DNA of 64,000 nt. Source: Anoplopoma fimbria. Its lineage: Eukaryota; Chordata; Actinopteri; Perciformes; Anoplopomatidae. Below are positions 25,021-37,428 of this stretch, in pieces (the first letter of the stretch is position 1; each line of letters starts with the position of its first letter). Location: the NCBI RefSeq assembly GCF_027596085.1, contig NC_072460.1:2294151-2358150 (forward strand), given 5' to 3'. Under the pieces are notes generated by a model. That model was not told where the DNA came from. It worked only from the letters and a program-made list of their open reading frames with translations, and searched no databases. Position numbers and translations under genes: made by a program.

Positions 25021-28000
25021 GCTTCTGGAGGACTTGGGGGAACTCTGTGGCATTTCAGATCAGGCATGTTTTTGAAAGACTACGTGGTTGTTTCAGCAAT
25101 TCATTGAGATGGCCTTCATTTTTATCCTTTTTTTGACACACAAGCCTATTTTGCAGGAAACAGAAAACCTTTATTTGTAAATACGTCACAATATCTGCTT
25201 TAGAACTTGTCCCCTTTGTATGAACACACAATTGCCAGCCAAAGTCCAAATAATAATGGTATTTCTCTATTTTGACTGTGCATGTCTCACTGGTTCAAAT
25301 GAAATACTTTTTTAGAAGGAAGTGACATCAGGTGTTTCCATGCACTAATCGGATTCAAGGATAAGTTAATATCAGCTTCTTCTTTACTCAGTTCTTTTTT
25401 TTCTTCCGTTAAGTCAGCCTCTTCAAAACACAGAAGAATAGAATAGTTTTGTTGTTTATCAGCTAGATGTCTTTAACATTGCTTCAATGCATGGTGTCTT
25501 TTCAGTTTTTACTTTAATAATTATTTCCTTTGGTCACTATCTAAATCTACATCCCTAAATGAATTAGTCGATCTGTTCATCAGATCTGTTAGTTCTCTTC
25601 ATTGGGTAAACTAACAGTTGTTTAAAGCATAGCCTTATTGTATATAGACCCTTTCTGCTGAAAGCTAAACAAAGAAAGAAGTCTCGAGGCAAAGCGGAAT
25701 CACCTCAAAATAGTAGGCTAAACTTACACGTTGAAAAAATGTCTTCTCTTGCTGCTTTGTTGGCTTCCAGATTTAAAGAAGTATGGCTCCAACTTAAAAT
25801 TTTTGTCACATATCTTTGAGAAAAAATAAACTGATTTTAGGCTCTAGTGAACTACAATATCTGTTTCAGAGATGCAGAGCAAATGTAGTAAATAGTTTAG
25901 CTTTGCCTTCCGCTAACCGTAGCCGTCACGGCTATTGCCTCGCAGCAGTCACAGCTCACACAGAAGATGAAAGTATTAGAGAAATGGACCCATTATTATT
26001 GTACCAATACATTTGTTCACGATGGAAAAAAGCCACATTTTTAACGTGTTCTTTTGAGCCATTCACAACTTTTGTATGTATTGTTCTTAAAGCAGAGTTC
26101 TGAATTCTTTATTTCCTATTTGCACTGCAGTTTTCCTATTTTCTAACACCAACGGAAAGTCAGCGGCCTCTTAAAATCCACCATAGGAACCTAAAATAGA
26201 GGGGAAACAGCATATTGACGTCCTTTATGAATCTTCAGAATCTCACAGATTAGTGATGCCGTTGAATTGTGCAGTGCAAAGAAGAAGGCAAATCCAGTGC
26301 TAATCTCCATCTGACGGAGGGCAGGATGAGCTGCATCTGCTTGGCCCGTTGTGGACTCAGGTGCTTGAGGCCTGAGCAGCTGTTCCAGGGCAAGCTCCAC
26401 ATTCAGCAGCGCTGCACAGCCAGCGCTCCCCAGCTGAGCCGAGGCCTGTTGTCTGTGCTATATTTGATACCTCAGTGAGTAATTAATAAGGCTCTATTAA
26501 TAACAATGGGAGCTGTAAAACATCCCTTTTCTTCCATGCTCCCTACTGTAGCTTTTGGCACAGCCCTGTTCGCTGCTGTTATTAAGCCAGTAGTTGTCAC
26601 AAAGCCACTGGGATGACTACTCTGTTTCTATTTTGTGCACTGTGTTAACTCAACAGCATTTTAAGCAGTGATATAGAAGTAACTAACAAGGTGGTGAATT
26701 TTAAACTATATCCAGTTATCACCAGAGGACAACAAGGTATCATTCCAAATTATGCCCATACAGTATACAGCTGCTTGGCTGCATAAAAGTCACAATTCAA
26801 TTAAATGAAGAGTGTTTACCCACAGCTACATTCCAAATCCTTGTACATGCAGAATACAGACATGTACATTATGACAATGATCTCATTAAAAATTGAAGTT
26901 GATGTACTTTGGTACAAATTGAGAAAAAGTGTTCTTAGACAGCACACATAGCAAGCACCACGTCATTTATTTAAAGAAAGAAACAGAGACTTGTTTAAAT
27001 GTAACTGCGTGGAATTCATAAGCTTTTGCTGCTTTTCAAAAGGGTTTCCCTGACTGCAAAATGCTTAATGATTGGGAAAACCAAGACAGATGCATCTAAT
27101 TCCAAGTAACTATTAATTTGTCATTGGAATCATAATTCCTTATACACTAATTGTTGAATTATGAATGTGAACCAACACCTGCTCTATCACAATTTGCGAT
27201 GATTTATCCAACAGATTCACTCCAAAGACATCTTTGTCCACATGTAAACATAGTGGGAGACGGAGTCAGTGTACTTTATTTTTGAGTCTTGATTTGAGTT
27301 TTTACCTTTAATCCAGTTTAAATGGATGTTGTTTTGAGGGTGCGTATTATTTCCTGCATGCATCAAAAAGATGCTTGTTGTACTCCCACTCAGGGATCAT
27401 CTTTGCATATATATCCCTCTATTAATAACCTGCAGGGTGAATGAAGTTTGACTCCTGGAAATCATTTCTTTGTCCGATTTGGTCAGTTAAGAAATGTGGC
27501 ATGAAAATGTTGAGGTTCTAGACAGTGTAGATTCCTTTTTAATAAAATAATTCTGAATATCTCGATAATCCAACTGCAGAAAATCCGGCATTACTGTAAA
27601 TACAGTGGTAGGTCTCCTGAGGCCAGGTAAACACAAAGACATTAGATGTTAAATGAAAGGTTTTGAATTCCCCATGGGAGGCTATGTTCTTTCATGTTGC
27701 TGTATCATCTCTTGCATGCTTCCCTCAGATCTCCCAATGTTCCCTAAGCTCTGTAAAAGTGGTAAATGTCGCCTCTTAGGTCCAGGTGACTTGCTGCACT
27801 TGACCTTTAGTGATCCATTGAGGCTCCCTTGAGATGTAGAGAGTCATCCTGGTTGTGGATTTTAACTGAGTCTGCTTGAATAGAGAGACTTATTCCGGCT
27901 TTATTTTGACAAGAGCGGGTGTGTTATGATTCATAACCCAACGTTCCCTAAGGGCTCAATAATGCTGACCAAAAACCACAAAGGCAGGGATCATACAATA

Positions 28001-30201
28001 TAAATCCGACAGTAGTGTTGCGATGAAAATGGATTAAAAAAGTACACCCATTAAAAAAAGATCCTAATCTGGTCGATGGATTGCAGTACGTCATGAGAGT
28101 GACTTATTCTGATACGCCTTCATTTTATTTGGAGTAGGCAGCTATCATGGAATTCAAATGCCATTGAGAGTTGCCAAGTGCCGGTACATCATTTTATAAA
28201 TGTGAAAAGCAGGAAATGAGTGTGGGCTGAGAAGGCTATTGAGTGGTGATGCTGCAGTGACAGATATTCTGCCCAAGCAATGAGTGGCTGCCGACTCTAC
28301 TGGCACCGTGAAGCCAAATCAGTAAGCCAGCCTTGAGCTACACAGCGCTGTTGTTGCCATGGTGAGCAGATTATCTCTGTATATAAAAAAAAAAAACCTC
28401 CACTCTCCTGACATTGTGCCCACCCCAATTGCTGTCCACAGACAGTTGTTTTAGCTGGTAACCTTTAAGTGCATCACTTCTCCTTTCCTGCGGGCATTCT
28501 GAAAAGCCAGAGAAATAATTCTTTCAGTTTTTCCTGAAGCAGAGGTACAAACAATGAGGTAACACATAAACACTTAAGCTGCAACTGTTGTTAATATGAA
28601 TTATTTGGTGTCAGTATCAGTAATGTTTTCTTGTAACGTACAGTACCCATGTTATGAAGCCCCATGATACTCTTCGTGAAAAATTGGTGTACCTAATGGT
28701 TGTTCCTTTCACTGAACAGGCACTTCTGATACTTAGTGGTATGTGACAGGCGTCTTCTCTTTTCTTAGCCTTCCCTTTCCTGCTATGTTACAGCCATGCA
28801 GCCAAGTTCCGTCAAGCAAATTATGTGTAAGTAGCTAATAAACTGTAAAAAAAATTATAGTGAAATACCTCATCAGTGTTGTGTAACGAAGTTAGTGCAC
28901 AGTGAAAATGACCTCTTGATAGTCATAATGACTACATACCATCAACACCTTTCACTACAGTTTTAAAGTCTATATTCGTAAAATATATCACAGACATTTA
29001 TTAGAAGGCTAAACATAAATTACATATAAAACAAAAATAAACAGTTAGATATGATGAAAAAAATGTTTATTCAGAATAAGTGCACTGCAGACGGAGGGTA
29101 GTTCTATTTAGGCAAACAGAGACAATGCAGACAATAACAGCAATGAATATATGTTCATTTAAGCAATTTCAATTGTTATTACTATTAAATTGTTGTATTT
29201 CATCCGATGGAAAAAAACAATGTAATATCTGCATTGTATATTGGCATCAGCCATTGAAAAACCCAAACCATTGGACCACTAGTACAGAGTATGTATACAC
29301 AGTCGATGCTTTCTGCATCCTGGATCTGACCTCATCACTCAGGGCTAGGACACACCAAATGATTGTGATAGATGCCTCTGCTATATATTACATTGTTGAT
29401 CATTACATAAAATTGCGTTATTCCTGACATAACAGCTGACAGAAGATAGCTTTAGTTTCAGCACACCTATTTAGTCCCTACAGTAAAACTCACTGACTGT
29501 GGCCTCATTTGTCCAGGTGAAAGCCTTCTTTGGAAAGTCCATGAACTCAATCTAAAAATCAATGCACCACCCATTATCAGAGGTTTTGGGTGTTGCTGCT
29601 GAGGAATAGCAATACATTTGTATAACAAGTGAGTAGCTGCCAAGCTTTTTTCTGTTCTGTCTTCCTCTTTGTTAGTGTGCGTACAAAATGAGCAAATTCG
29701 GCCTGTATTTTGTGTCTTTTCCACCGTTCTGTCTCTTTCATTTCTGATATCTAAATGTAACATGACATTCACAAGTTTGAAAATGTGCCTCAGAATCGCT
29801 GAAGCAAAGTTATACACAGTTACATTCAATAAAAAACAGTTTACAATTCCTTGCTGTGAATATTTTTAAGCAACCAAGTTATTTCAGGTTTTGAGGAGTT
29901 CAAGCATATTAAACCTCTTAATTCACACTCAAGCAATAAAGAATTCTGGACCGGGAGCCAGTCATATTTCAACGTCTTAAAGAAGTTGAATGTTTTAACT
30001 TACTATCTCATTAAATTGACAAACATTAAACTTATTTATAATGTCTTACATGCCCAGGCTGCCAAGGCTCTCAGAAACATGATGAAACCTCTTAGGGTTC
30101 TTGGCCCAATTACTATGGATGCTACTGATGGGAATTCAGAAGTGCCCAGTGAGCCCCTCCTCACTTAAACTGAAAACTGAATAGGTTTGAGAATATTTCC
30201 A
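25021..30201. other. Non-coding stretch
   Basis: No gene was recognised. The region is AT-rich, with a poly(A) run at about 28386-28397. Open frames at 25816-26103 (plus), 29080-29427 (plus) and 29467-29829 (minus) have no recognisable domain. A mixed-composition part at about 27700-28350 could be regulatory but shows no decisive motif. Confidence 0.5.
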
Positions 30202-30262
30202 ATACAGTTTTTTGGATACAGTTTTTTGGTTATAGTCAGTTGGATATAGTCAGTTATGCAGT
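30202..30262. repeat. 14-bp minisatellite, about four units
   Basis: The unit ATACAGTTTTTTGG occurs twice in a row, followed by two diverged units ending in CAGTTGG and CAGTT. The change from TTTTTT to a mixed core is shared by the last units, so the array grew in two steps. Confidence 0.8.
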
Positions 30263-30371
30263 TATGAGTTGCCTTGACCCTCGAACAGTTTCCAATGCAC
30301 TTTCATTGTATTTTTTCTTTTTTTAGTACAAACCAGGCAGAAACCTCAGGGTCTGAAAAGTTAAGCCAATT

Positions 30372-30702
30372 CTGAAGTGCGTTAAACTTCATTCTTTCAA
30401 AGAGCCATAGAAGTCAATGAGAAAATCCCTCACTTATTTCTCCGTTGATTTACTACCTCAGTAAACATTGAAAACATCAGTTCATGGTCTCGGCCATTTC
30501 CACTTTGTGAGTTGTGTGTGTTCATTTTACCCTTTCACAGTTTGTTTTCAGTTCAGGAAAGTTAACTGGACATTTTGGTTACTTGACTCTATCTCAATCA
30601 GCATTCAGTTGTACTTAACTCCGCTCTCTTGTATCACTTCTGGTTGCAAAAAAACAAGATGGTAACGGGCAAAATACAGACTAAATACAAAATGCATTCT
30701 GC
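30372..30702 (+). repeat. Dispersed repeat A, copy 2
   Basis: The left part has AGAAGTCAATGAGAAAAT and ACCTCAGTAAAC, also present in copy 3 (39.4 kb) and in part in copy 1. The right part has CTTCTGGTTGCAAAAA followed by GATGGTAACGGGC, matching the right part of copy 1. It looks the most continuous of the four copies. Open frames inside it are shadows. Confidence 0.65.
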
Positions 30703-31235
30703 AAAACTGCTTCGTCAAATGCTGTTCAACTTAATGAAGTTGTCTATTGAAGCAGTGTACAAACATTTATATAGCAAGATTAAATTACACAGTTCATCAC
30801 CAGGAAGCCACGACAGCAATTGTCCCCTCAGTGTTGCACTAAAACAGGCCTGAGTGTTTAGTGTAAACATCCTATTTATACAGCGGAAGTGTTTTGTGTC
30901 GGGGAAGGTGTGCTAAGTGAAAATGTTGGCTGACAGTCAGGTGGGGTTGGGACAGCACATAATTGTTTTGCTGCAGCCATGGTTGACTCAGGGACACTGG
31001 GGGACACATATCCCCAGGGAGAAAAGGCCTTTCTTAGGTATGGGATTACAACACACAAGGGGATGAGGACACGCTAACAACATTTTATGGCAGAAAGTCT
31101 TACAATTCTCAAAAAATGTGAAATCTTTCCAGCGGAATCCATCAGAGCTTTGGGATTTGCCGTGTATGGGTTGTCTGTGTTTGTCTTGTTTGTTGGCTTT
31201 ATGATGCAACGAGGTAGCATTGTAGTTGTTTTTAG
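30703..31235. other. Non-coding gap between repeats A and B
   Basis: No gene was recognised. Frames at 30876-31058 and 30988-31239 on the minus strand and the start of one at 31087 on the plus strand overlap each other and lack domains. Confidence 0.45.
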
Positions 31236-31815
31236 CCATTATAGCGGCGTGGCTCTAGGGATGGCAATGTGGGTCAGTTCAGTCCACCACTTTGAGCCGG
31301 AGAGAAATATCTCAACAAATATATCATGGATGACCATGAACTTTTGTACAGTCATTCGTGGTCCCTAGAGGATGAATCCCTCTGAACTTTCTTTCAGCAC
31401 CACCTTAAGGTTGACATTTTTGGTTCAGAACAAAATGTTTCCTAAACTATTGGATTCATTTCCATGATGTAGATTGGTACAGCCATTCATGTTCCACACC
31501 GGATTAATTGGTATGACTTTTTTTTACCGCCATAATCAGGACACAATTCAGTTTTTAACAATATTTTGATTTATGACCAAATACCCCTGCTTAAGTAATT
31601 CCCATCAGCCTCAACTGTTCTTTAAACTTAGTTCTAATTAGGTAATGTTAGCATACTTTCACACTAAACTGAGATGGTAATACGCCTTATACATTCCTAG
31701 CAGCATCTGAACATTGTCATCTTTAGCATGTTAGCATGTTGACGCATTTAGTTCTGAGCAACGCTGTGCCTGCTCTGTCTCGCGGAGCTGCTAGCATGGC
31801 TGAAGGCCCCTGGTC
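31236..31815 (+). repeat. Dispersed repeat B, copy 1
   Basis: It begins near GGCTCTAGGGATGGC and ends near GAGCTGCTAGCATGGCTG, and contains the words CCCATCAGCCTCA, ATGTTAGCAT and TTTATGACCAAATAC. I recognise these from a very common teleost repeat. The first part matches, in reverse complement, the segment 41135-41690. It holds internal near-repeats of a GGATGAAT/CCATGA module about 125 bases apart. The 93-codon frame that overlaps it (31087-31368) is not a gene. The class of the element is unknown to me. Confidence 0.75.
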
Positions 31816-32547
31816 TTTACTTTTATTGGGATATTTGCTTATGACAGTTTAGCCGCCATAATAAAGTAAAATAAAATGCTTGTGAAAAAAATGCATTCAT
31901 ACAATCAAATTCATCACATGATTGATTTAGCAACAACTATGAATAAAAACAACGCACTGAGGCACTTTTGTAAAAACATTCAAACATGACATGAGGTTAT
32001 CTTTAAATCGGCTTAAAATATTCCACCTTGTAAACATCTGCAGAGAGCAGTCCCTCTTGTAGGTTTGAAGTAGAAACATTGTAATTGATTACGTTTAAAT
32101 TTGTGTGGATATTGATTTGGAGAGCCACGTATGCATCTGAATGGTAACTTCATCATAATCACCAATCTCATCTTCAAAGTCTTTTTTGTGTGGGCTCATT
32201 AGTGATGCCTGATGAAGTTCCCAATCAATATGCAGATTAGGAACACATCAATTTGTTTTGGCTCTGCTGTCATGCTTTTTTCAGCGCAGAGCCATCCCGC
32301 TGAAATGCTAGAGTGAAGATGTCAACACTACAGATTTCTAAGCTCAGCAGTACCCTGAGTGGTGCATGTGTGTGGTGCGCTTTATATAAATTGTTTTTAT
32401 GAAAAAACAACTGGATTAAATTTCACTGATGCTTAAATTTGTGTTTTCTTTAGTTTATGCTGACTTTGTCCACTTCCTGTTCAATGATGTTGACTGAGAT
32501 AAATCAGCATATGTATAATGCACTGGGCCTAATGAAACCAGTTTAAC
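31816..32547. other. Non-coding stretch
   Basis: No gene was recognised. The part at about 32140-32350 is non-repetitive and rich in ATTA and CAAT words, so it is a possible but unproven regulatory element. Confidence 0.4.
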
Positions 32548-32662
32548 CATTACATTACATTACATTACAGTCATTTAGTGCTTTTATCCAAAGCGACTTA
32601 CAATAAGTGTATTCAACATAGGTATTCAGCCACAGCTACTAGTCTGAATCCTTAGTCGTTTA
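32548..32662 (-). mobile_element. LINE-like 3' tail fragment
   Basis: Read on the minus strand the segment ends in AAGTCGCTTTGGATAAAAGC, then CTAAATGACTGTAATG and TAATG repeats. This is the same tail carried by the SINE copies at 10.2 and 61.6 kb, but the sequence upstream of the tail here is not SINE. It is probably a truncated copy of the LINE (L2-like by recollection) whose tail the SINE borrowed. A 5-base deletion removes part of the usual GCGTCTGC word. Confidence 0.7.
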
Positions 32663-35044
32663 TACATGCATGCTCTTTAAAGGATGATGTCTAAAGTTTT
32701 GATGACCCCCTGCTCCATAATCTCTAACCAAAATTTAGTCAAAACAGAAACAGTCCATCAATGTCTTGTTTTATCAATTAACGTATCTACCCTTCTGATG
32801 CATAAAGGCTTTACCTTATAAAACGCTTGACCCAAATCATGATGCTTCAAATCACATCCATGATATTTTATTTTAAATATTCAAGGTTCTCAGAAGGTTA
32901 ATTGATTTGTGGACCCCCTGATCTCTCCTTTATGCCATGTCATAATACTATGACCGTCACAAAGGATGTTCATGCCTCACAGAGGATGAACCATTTCCAT
33001 TTCAGACATTTTCTTCTTGCATCACCCTCAGGACAAATTGTAAGTTTTGTATTATAATATATCTCATAATACAATAGGAAGATTACTGTGTACATACATG
33101 CTCCCAGGGGGTAAACCTTTTTTTAATAGCCTTTCTTGTAGCAACAAAGGCAAAGACAAACTTCACATGAATAAATAAACATGGCATTCTTTTGATTCAG
33201 CCATTAGGGCTTGATACTTTCATGTTGGATGGTGTTTCATTTTGTCTTCTGCTGTTGTAATGGGTACAGGTCAACAACAAGAGCTACAACAACTAACTGT
33301 AATTCGCTCTAATACAGTACTTTCTCTGTCAATGTGTTTCTTTGTTGCTGCTGTCTGCTCTAGAATCCAACCCAGCGTTGGACAACCAATGCACAGGGCA
33401 AGTAGCCCCTTTGCTTTAGTTATTCTCTCTTTTTTCTCCTCCCTCCCCATCTCCGTTCCCTCTCTGGCTCTGTGTGGCGTGGATGGAGCTGATCCCTGTC
33501 AGGGAGGTCCGGTTCTCTGTACATTGGGGTTGAGTTATTGAGGTAGAAACCACAAGCTCAGCAAACGCGACCAAAGAGACGGATGAAGCCCCACCACACT
33601 CAGGGCTTCACATCACCCTCAAACGACCGGAATTTACTTCCTGTCAAGCGGCTGTCCTTAGACATACTGTAGCAACAGCGTTTATAACAGCCAAGCCAAA
33701 AAGCAAATTAACATGCACCCATACACCAGATCATGTGATCACAAAGTTTATGCATCTAATATTCTACAATTATCTCTGCTTAATAAGTTCCAAAGCCTGA
33801 ACTCAGTCAGTGTGAAAACAATCAACGCAGATTTCACTATGCCCTGCTTTTTCTTCTTTTCTTTTAGCAGCTATATCTTCTGTTTGGAGGATGGTACAGT
33901 AAACATGCCCACGATGCACAGTATCTCTTTTAGTAAGCAGAAAGTTTGAATAAAGGCTTAGTCATGTAAAACATTGTGTTGTTTGAGAGCAAAGTATTCC
34001 ATTCTGATGCTGCGGTTTTCTGAGCTCGGGCCACCTTAGTATGTTTTTTTAAGTTTTTACAACGTTAACCCTTTTTCTAATACAAGGTTAACACATCACA
34101 CCCTGTCCTTAGTCTTTATCTTAGCAATCATAAGAGAAGGTCAGGCTTTCTTCTTCGGCCCCTTCTGCAGATATTTCCATCACTCAGCTACAAGAATCAT
34201 TTCCAATGAGGCCATGTCATCCACCACTCTCAGCAGAGCTGTCAAACCACCTCGGAGATTTGCACTTTATAAAACCGCCCTTCGGAAGCTCCTGCATCTC
34301 CATGAAAGGAATCAAAATGTCTGTCAGTCTGAGAGCATGGAAACAGATGTAAACTATAGGCAAAGTAGAGGTTTAGGACGGATCTGTAGCTAATCTAATT
34401 GTCTTTTTTGTATAGATCCCACATTGAATTAAACTTTTTTTTTTTTTACCCTGATGTAAACATTTCACAGCATGCAGTCAGTTTTGCTGATTAATTAAAA
34501 TTACTTCTTCTAACTCTAACTAAAAAGATTATCATGAGGGAGCGTTGGAACACATTTACACAAATAATAACATGCACACATGTTTTCACGTAAAACTTCA
34601 GTAGGCTTTGTGCTGCACTGGTGATTGTTGTTGTTGTACTACTGACATCTGAAGCTCATAATAGAAGTGGATGGAAGTGGTTCAATAAATCAGCTGTCAT
34701 GGAGTTCACACGTGACTGTCAACTGCTCTTCACTGGCTAGCCTTGGATTTAGTGTTTCTCTCCCATTGCAAATTAGGAGAAAATTGTGTAAAGTATTCTG
34801 CAAAAGCAAGTAGGATCTCAGGTCTCAGGCTTAAGGATTCAAACCAGTCGCCAGAACAAATGTTTTGCTTTGTAAATCGAATGTCGATGTTTCTGAACCA
34901 AAACATTTCATATAAATATTACATATCAGGCCCGTAGAAATGCACAATACCATGTGGTTAACATTGTGAAACAATTTGTTAGATTTTGTCAACAAATTTC
35001 TTGGTTAAGGTAAGAAAAAACAACTGTATGAACTGTAAATAATA
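32663..35044. other. Non-coding stretch
   Basis: No gene or recognised repeat was found. A 9-bp AT-rich inverted repeat lies at 33047-33074 and a T-run at about 34437-34447. Open frames at 33242-33541 and 33713-33949 (plus) have no recognisable domain. Confidence 0.5.
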
Positions 35045-35650
35045 AGCAACCGTCCTTAGTGGACTTTCTCACGTGACGTCACATAACAAGCATAAAGTCA
35101 ATGTTTACATTTGGTTACACATGAGACCCTCACAGCGGTCTCCGGGGTGAAAGCATTGTTTGACCCATTCACCGCATATTCTCGCTCTAGCTCTTTGCAC
35201 TCATTATTAAACCATGTAACTCTCTACAGTGGTCGATCCACATATCCGCAATCGGCCTAACGAAGGATAAGCCTCTGGGGGCAAGGGGTTATTTTTCTTG
35301 GGTTTCTGTGAAGCCAGCTGATATCCGGGGCCAAGACTTCCTCTTCTCTGCGCTGTTTATTGTTTACATTCCAATTAGCAACTTGAGGCGCAAGACTGGG
35401 GTTGTGGTTGAGAGGCAACGTGTTCGGCCGGACTGTTTCGCAAGTTTTCGCAGTTTACAATCAAATTTTTAACCTACCAATATCTAAACCATACATCTAT
35501 CATCAGATGAAAGCTTGTGGGTTGTGAGATTGCAATTTGGCGAATGGGTTATGACTCTTTGGCTCTCCACACACACTGTTTACCTGCATTCAACCCAAAT
35601 CTACACGAACATGAACAAACAAAACATCCCGTTGCCTTCAGATTCTACAT
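35045..35650. other. Atypical segment with overlapping E-box and CRE
   Basis: At about 35081-35093 the sequence CACGTGACGTCAC joins a CACGTG E-box and a TGACGTCA cAMP-response palindrome. The next 500 bases are richer in CpG and G+C than the flanks, without a long open frame. It resembles either a dispersed repeat or a regulatory/promoter-like stretch. No second copy lies in the window, so this is left open. Confidence 0.35.
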
Positions 35651-37029
35651 GTGAATGCAGCATCTGTTTATAGAACAGTTCAGACCGGGTGAAATGGTGC
35701 AAAAGAAGATTGACATACTGATTAGAGACGTTCTGCAGAGTTAGTGTCTCTCATCCTATCAAAGTCAGACGTGTTATAAACATGCTCGTAATCGGAGGAA
35801 GTCGGCTCTCAACAATATTAACAGTAATTGCATATAGCTCAGTAGCTAATTTAAGGCCATTAAGTGCTCTACCTCAGTGTCAATCAGGCTAATTTAGTAT
35901 CTTGCTCGACTGAATCATGACACAGAGTGGATAATAGAGATAAAACCTATGAGAGGAGCAGCAGAGTGTGATGGGATGGTAGGTTGAGACCCTCTGAGAC
36001 AAACTTGAGAAAGACGGCATAATTGCAACAATTCCAAACATGCTGTAAGATACCTGTTCATACAAAACTATTGAGCAAGCCCAAAAAATGTAGTTGTAAT
36101 TAATCTCAAAGTCAAGATGTCTGCAGTGTGGACAGCGAAATTCCAACACGATGCAAAGTGTGCTCTTAGATTTTGTCCTCTTGCTGCTTGTAACTACTTT
36201 TTTAATTTCTAATTTGAATTCCTTACACTACTCATTGCTGAAAAGGTAATCACATTACCCAAACACATTACTCCCTAGCTCTGTTAATCCACATGCCAGA
36301 CTCCTGCACTGAGAAGCACAGGAAATGTTTTTTGGTTGTTTATCCTTTGTTAGTTTTTTAATTTATTTTAGGCATAATTTCCGCATGACTGCCGAAACTT
36401 AATTGTATATTATTATGCTGATGTTTGGATCATTTTCAGACTTAATTCACAATACAGTATATATGCACTATTTAGTCTGGAAGGAAAGCTTTTGATATCA
36501 GTTTTGACACTGATGTATTGTCTCGCATTTCACTGACTTCCCATTTATTTGTGATGCATAAGGGCGCTTGTGTGGTCCACCCTCCAGCCCACTCACCAAA
36601 TGCATGAATCATAATTCTCAAGACAAAGACTCTCTGTACATTCATCCAATCAACAAACTTGTCAGCTCTCATTGTGCATCGCCCACTTTGAGCATTTACT
36701 ATATGATACTAGCCGGCAGGGAGCTGGCAAGCATGGATGTTTACATTTACAAACAAACTTCCCCCCCTTCTCCTATTTGTGAAACACAGATGGAGCTTCC
36801 TGCTAAGCTCACAGTGAGACAAAAATCAACCAACATTGTATTCACTACCTGAAACTGTGTAAATAAATGACATTATCAGCTGAAAGATGACACACAACTA
36901 AACCTAGGGTAGAGTCAATTTATTTCACAAATTAGTTTCTTTACAGGATCGTGTAATTAGAGAGTTTAAAGGTGCAAAAGGAAATAAGGCCGGGGTTGGC
37001 TGACACTTGGCCGCTTTTCATCCTTAAGC
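35651..37029. other. Non-coding stretch
   Basis: No gene was recognised. The part at about 35700-35900 has many TAAT/ATTA words. The overlapping frames at 36472-36672 (minus) and 36568-36852 (plus) are without domains. Confidence 0.45.
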
Positions 37030-37428
37030 ATGTGTAACCTCCTCATGACCCAATACTTTAAAGGTCCATTAATTACGCAGAGAGCCCACGTAAAGCGTTC
37101 ACTCCATAATTGCAGCTTAGTTCCCTCGTTCTCACCTTGCTGTGCTTTGGGCTCCAGGCATAATGGCACCCTTGTACAGAATGTCATATGTGATGTTCTA
37201 TGTAACTGTGCAAACACGGACCAATTAAACATTTATTGCATTGCAGCTGCCCAGCAATTACTGTATTTTGCTCTGCTTGCACTTTATGCGCAAGGAATTA
37301 GAGCACAAGGAGAACAACCAATCATTTTCATCACTGTGGGATCAATTAAGCATCTTAAAGTAGGTAATGAGTCCCTTGGTTATTTATATTTTGCTGTGTG
37401 TTCAGAATGTCAACATTTGTTTGCTTAA
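37030..37428 (+). other. 132-codon open frame, likely non-coding
   Basis: This is the second longest clean plus-strand frame in the window after the LTR element's. The product has a hydrophobic, cysteine-bearing middle but no recognisable domain. The DNA is non-repetitive and carries clustered homeodomain-type words (CAATTAA, TAATTA). I favour conserved non-coding DNA that happens to be open in one frame; a small unknown exon cannot be excluded. Confidence 0.2.

Noticed and set aside
31087..31368. 93-codon plus-strand frame with a hydrophobic centre
   Set aside because: About half lies inside dispersed repeat B, and the rest has no domain.
33047..33074. 9-bp AT-rich inverted repeat
   Set aside because: Short, made of A and T almost only, and expected by chance.
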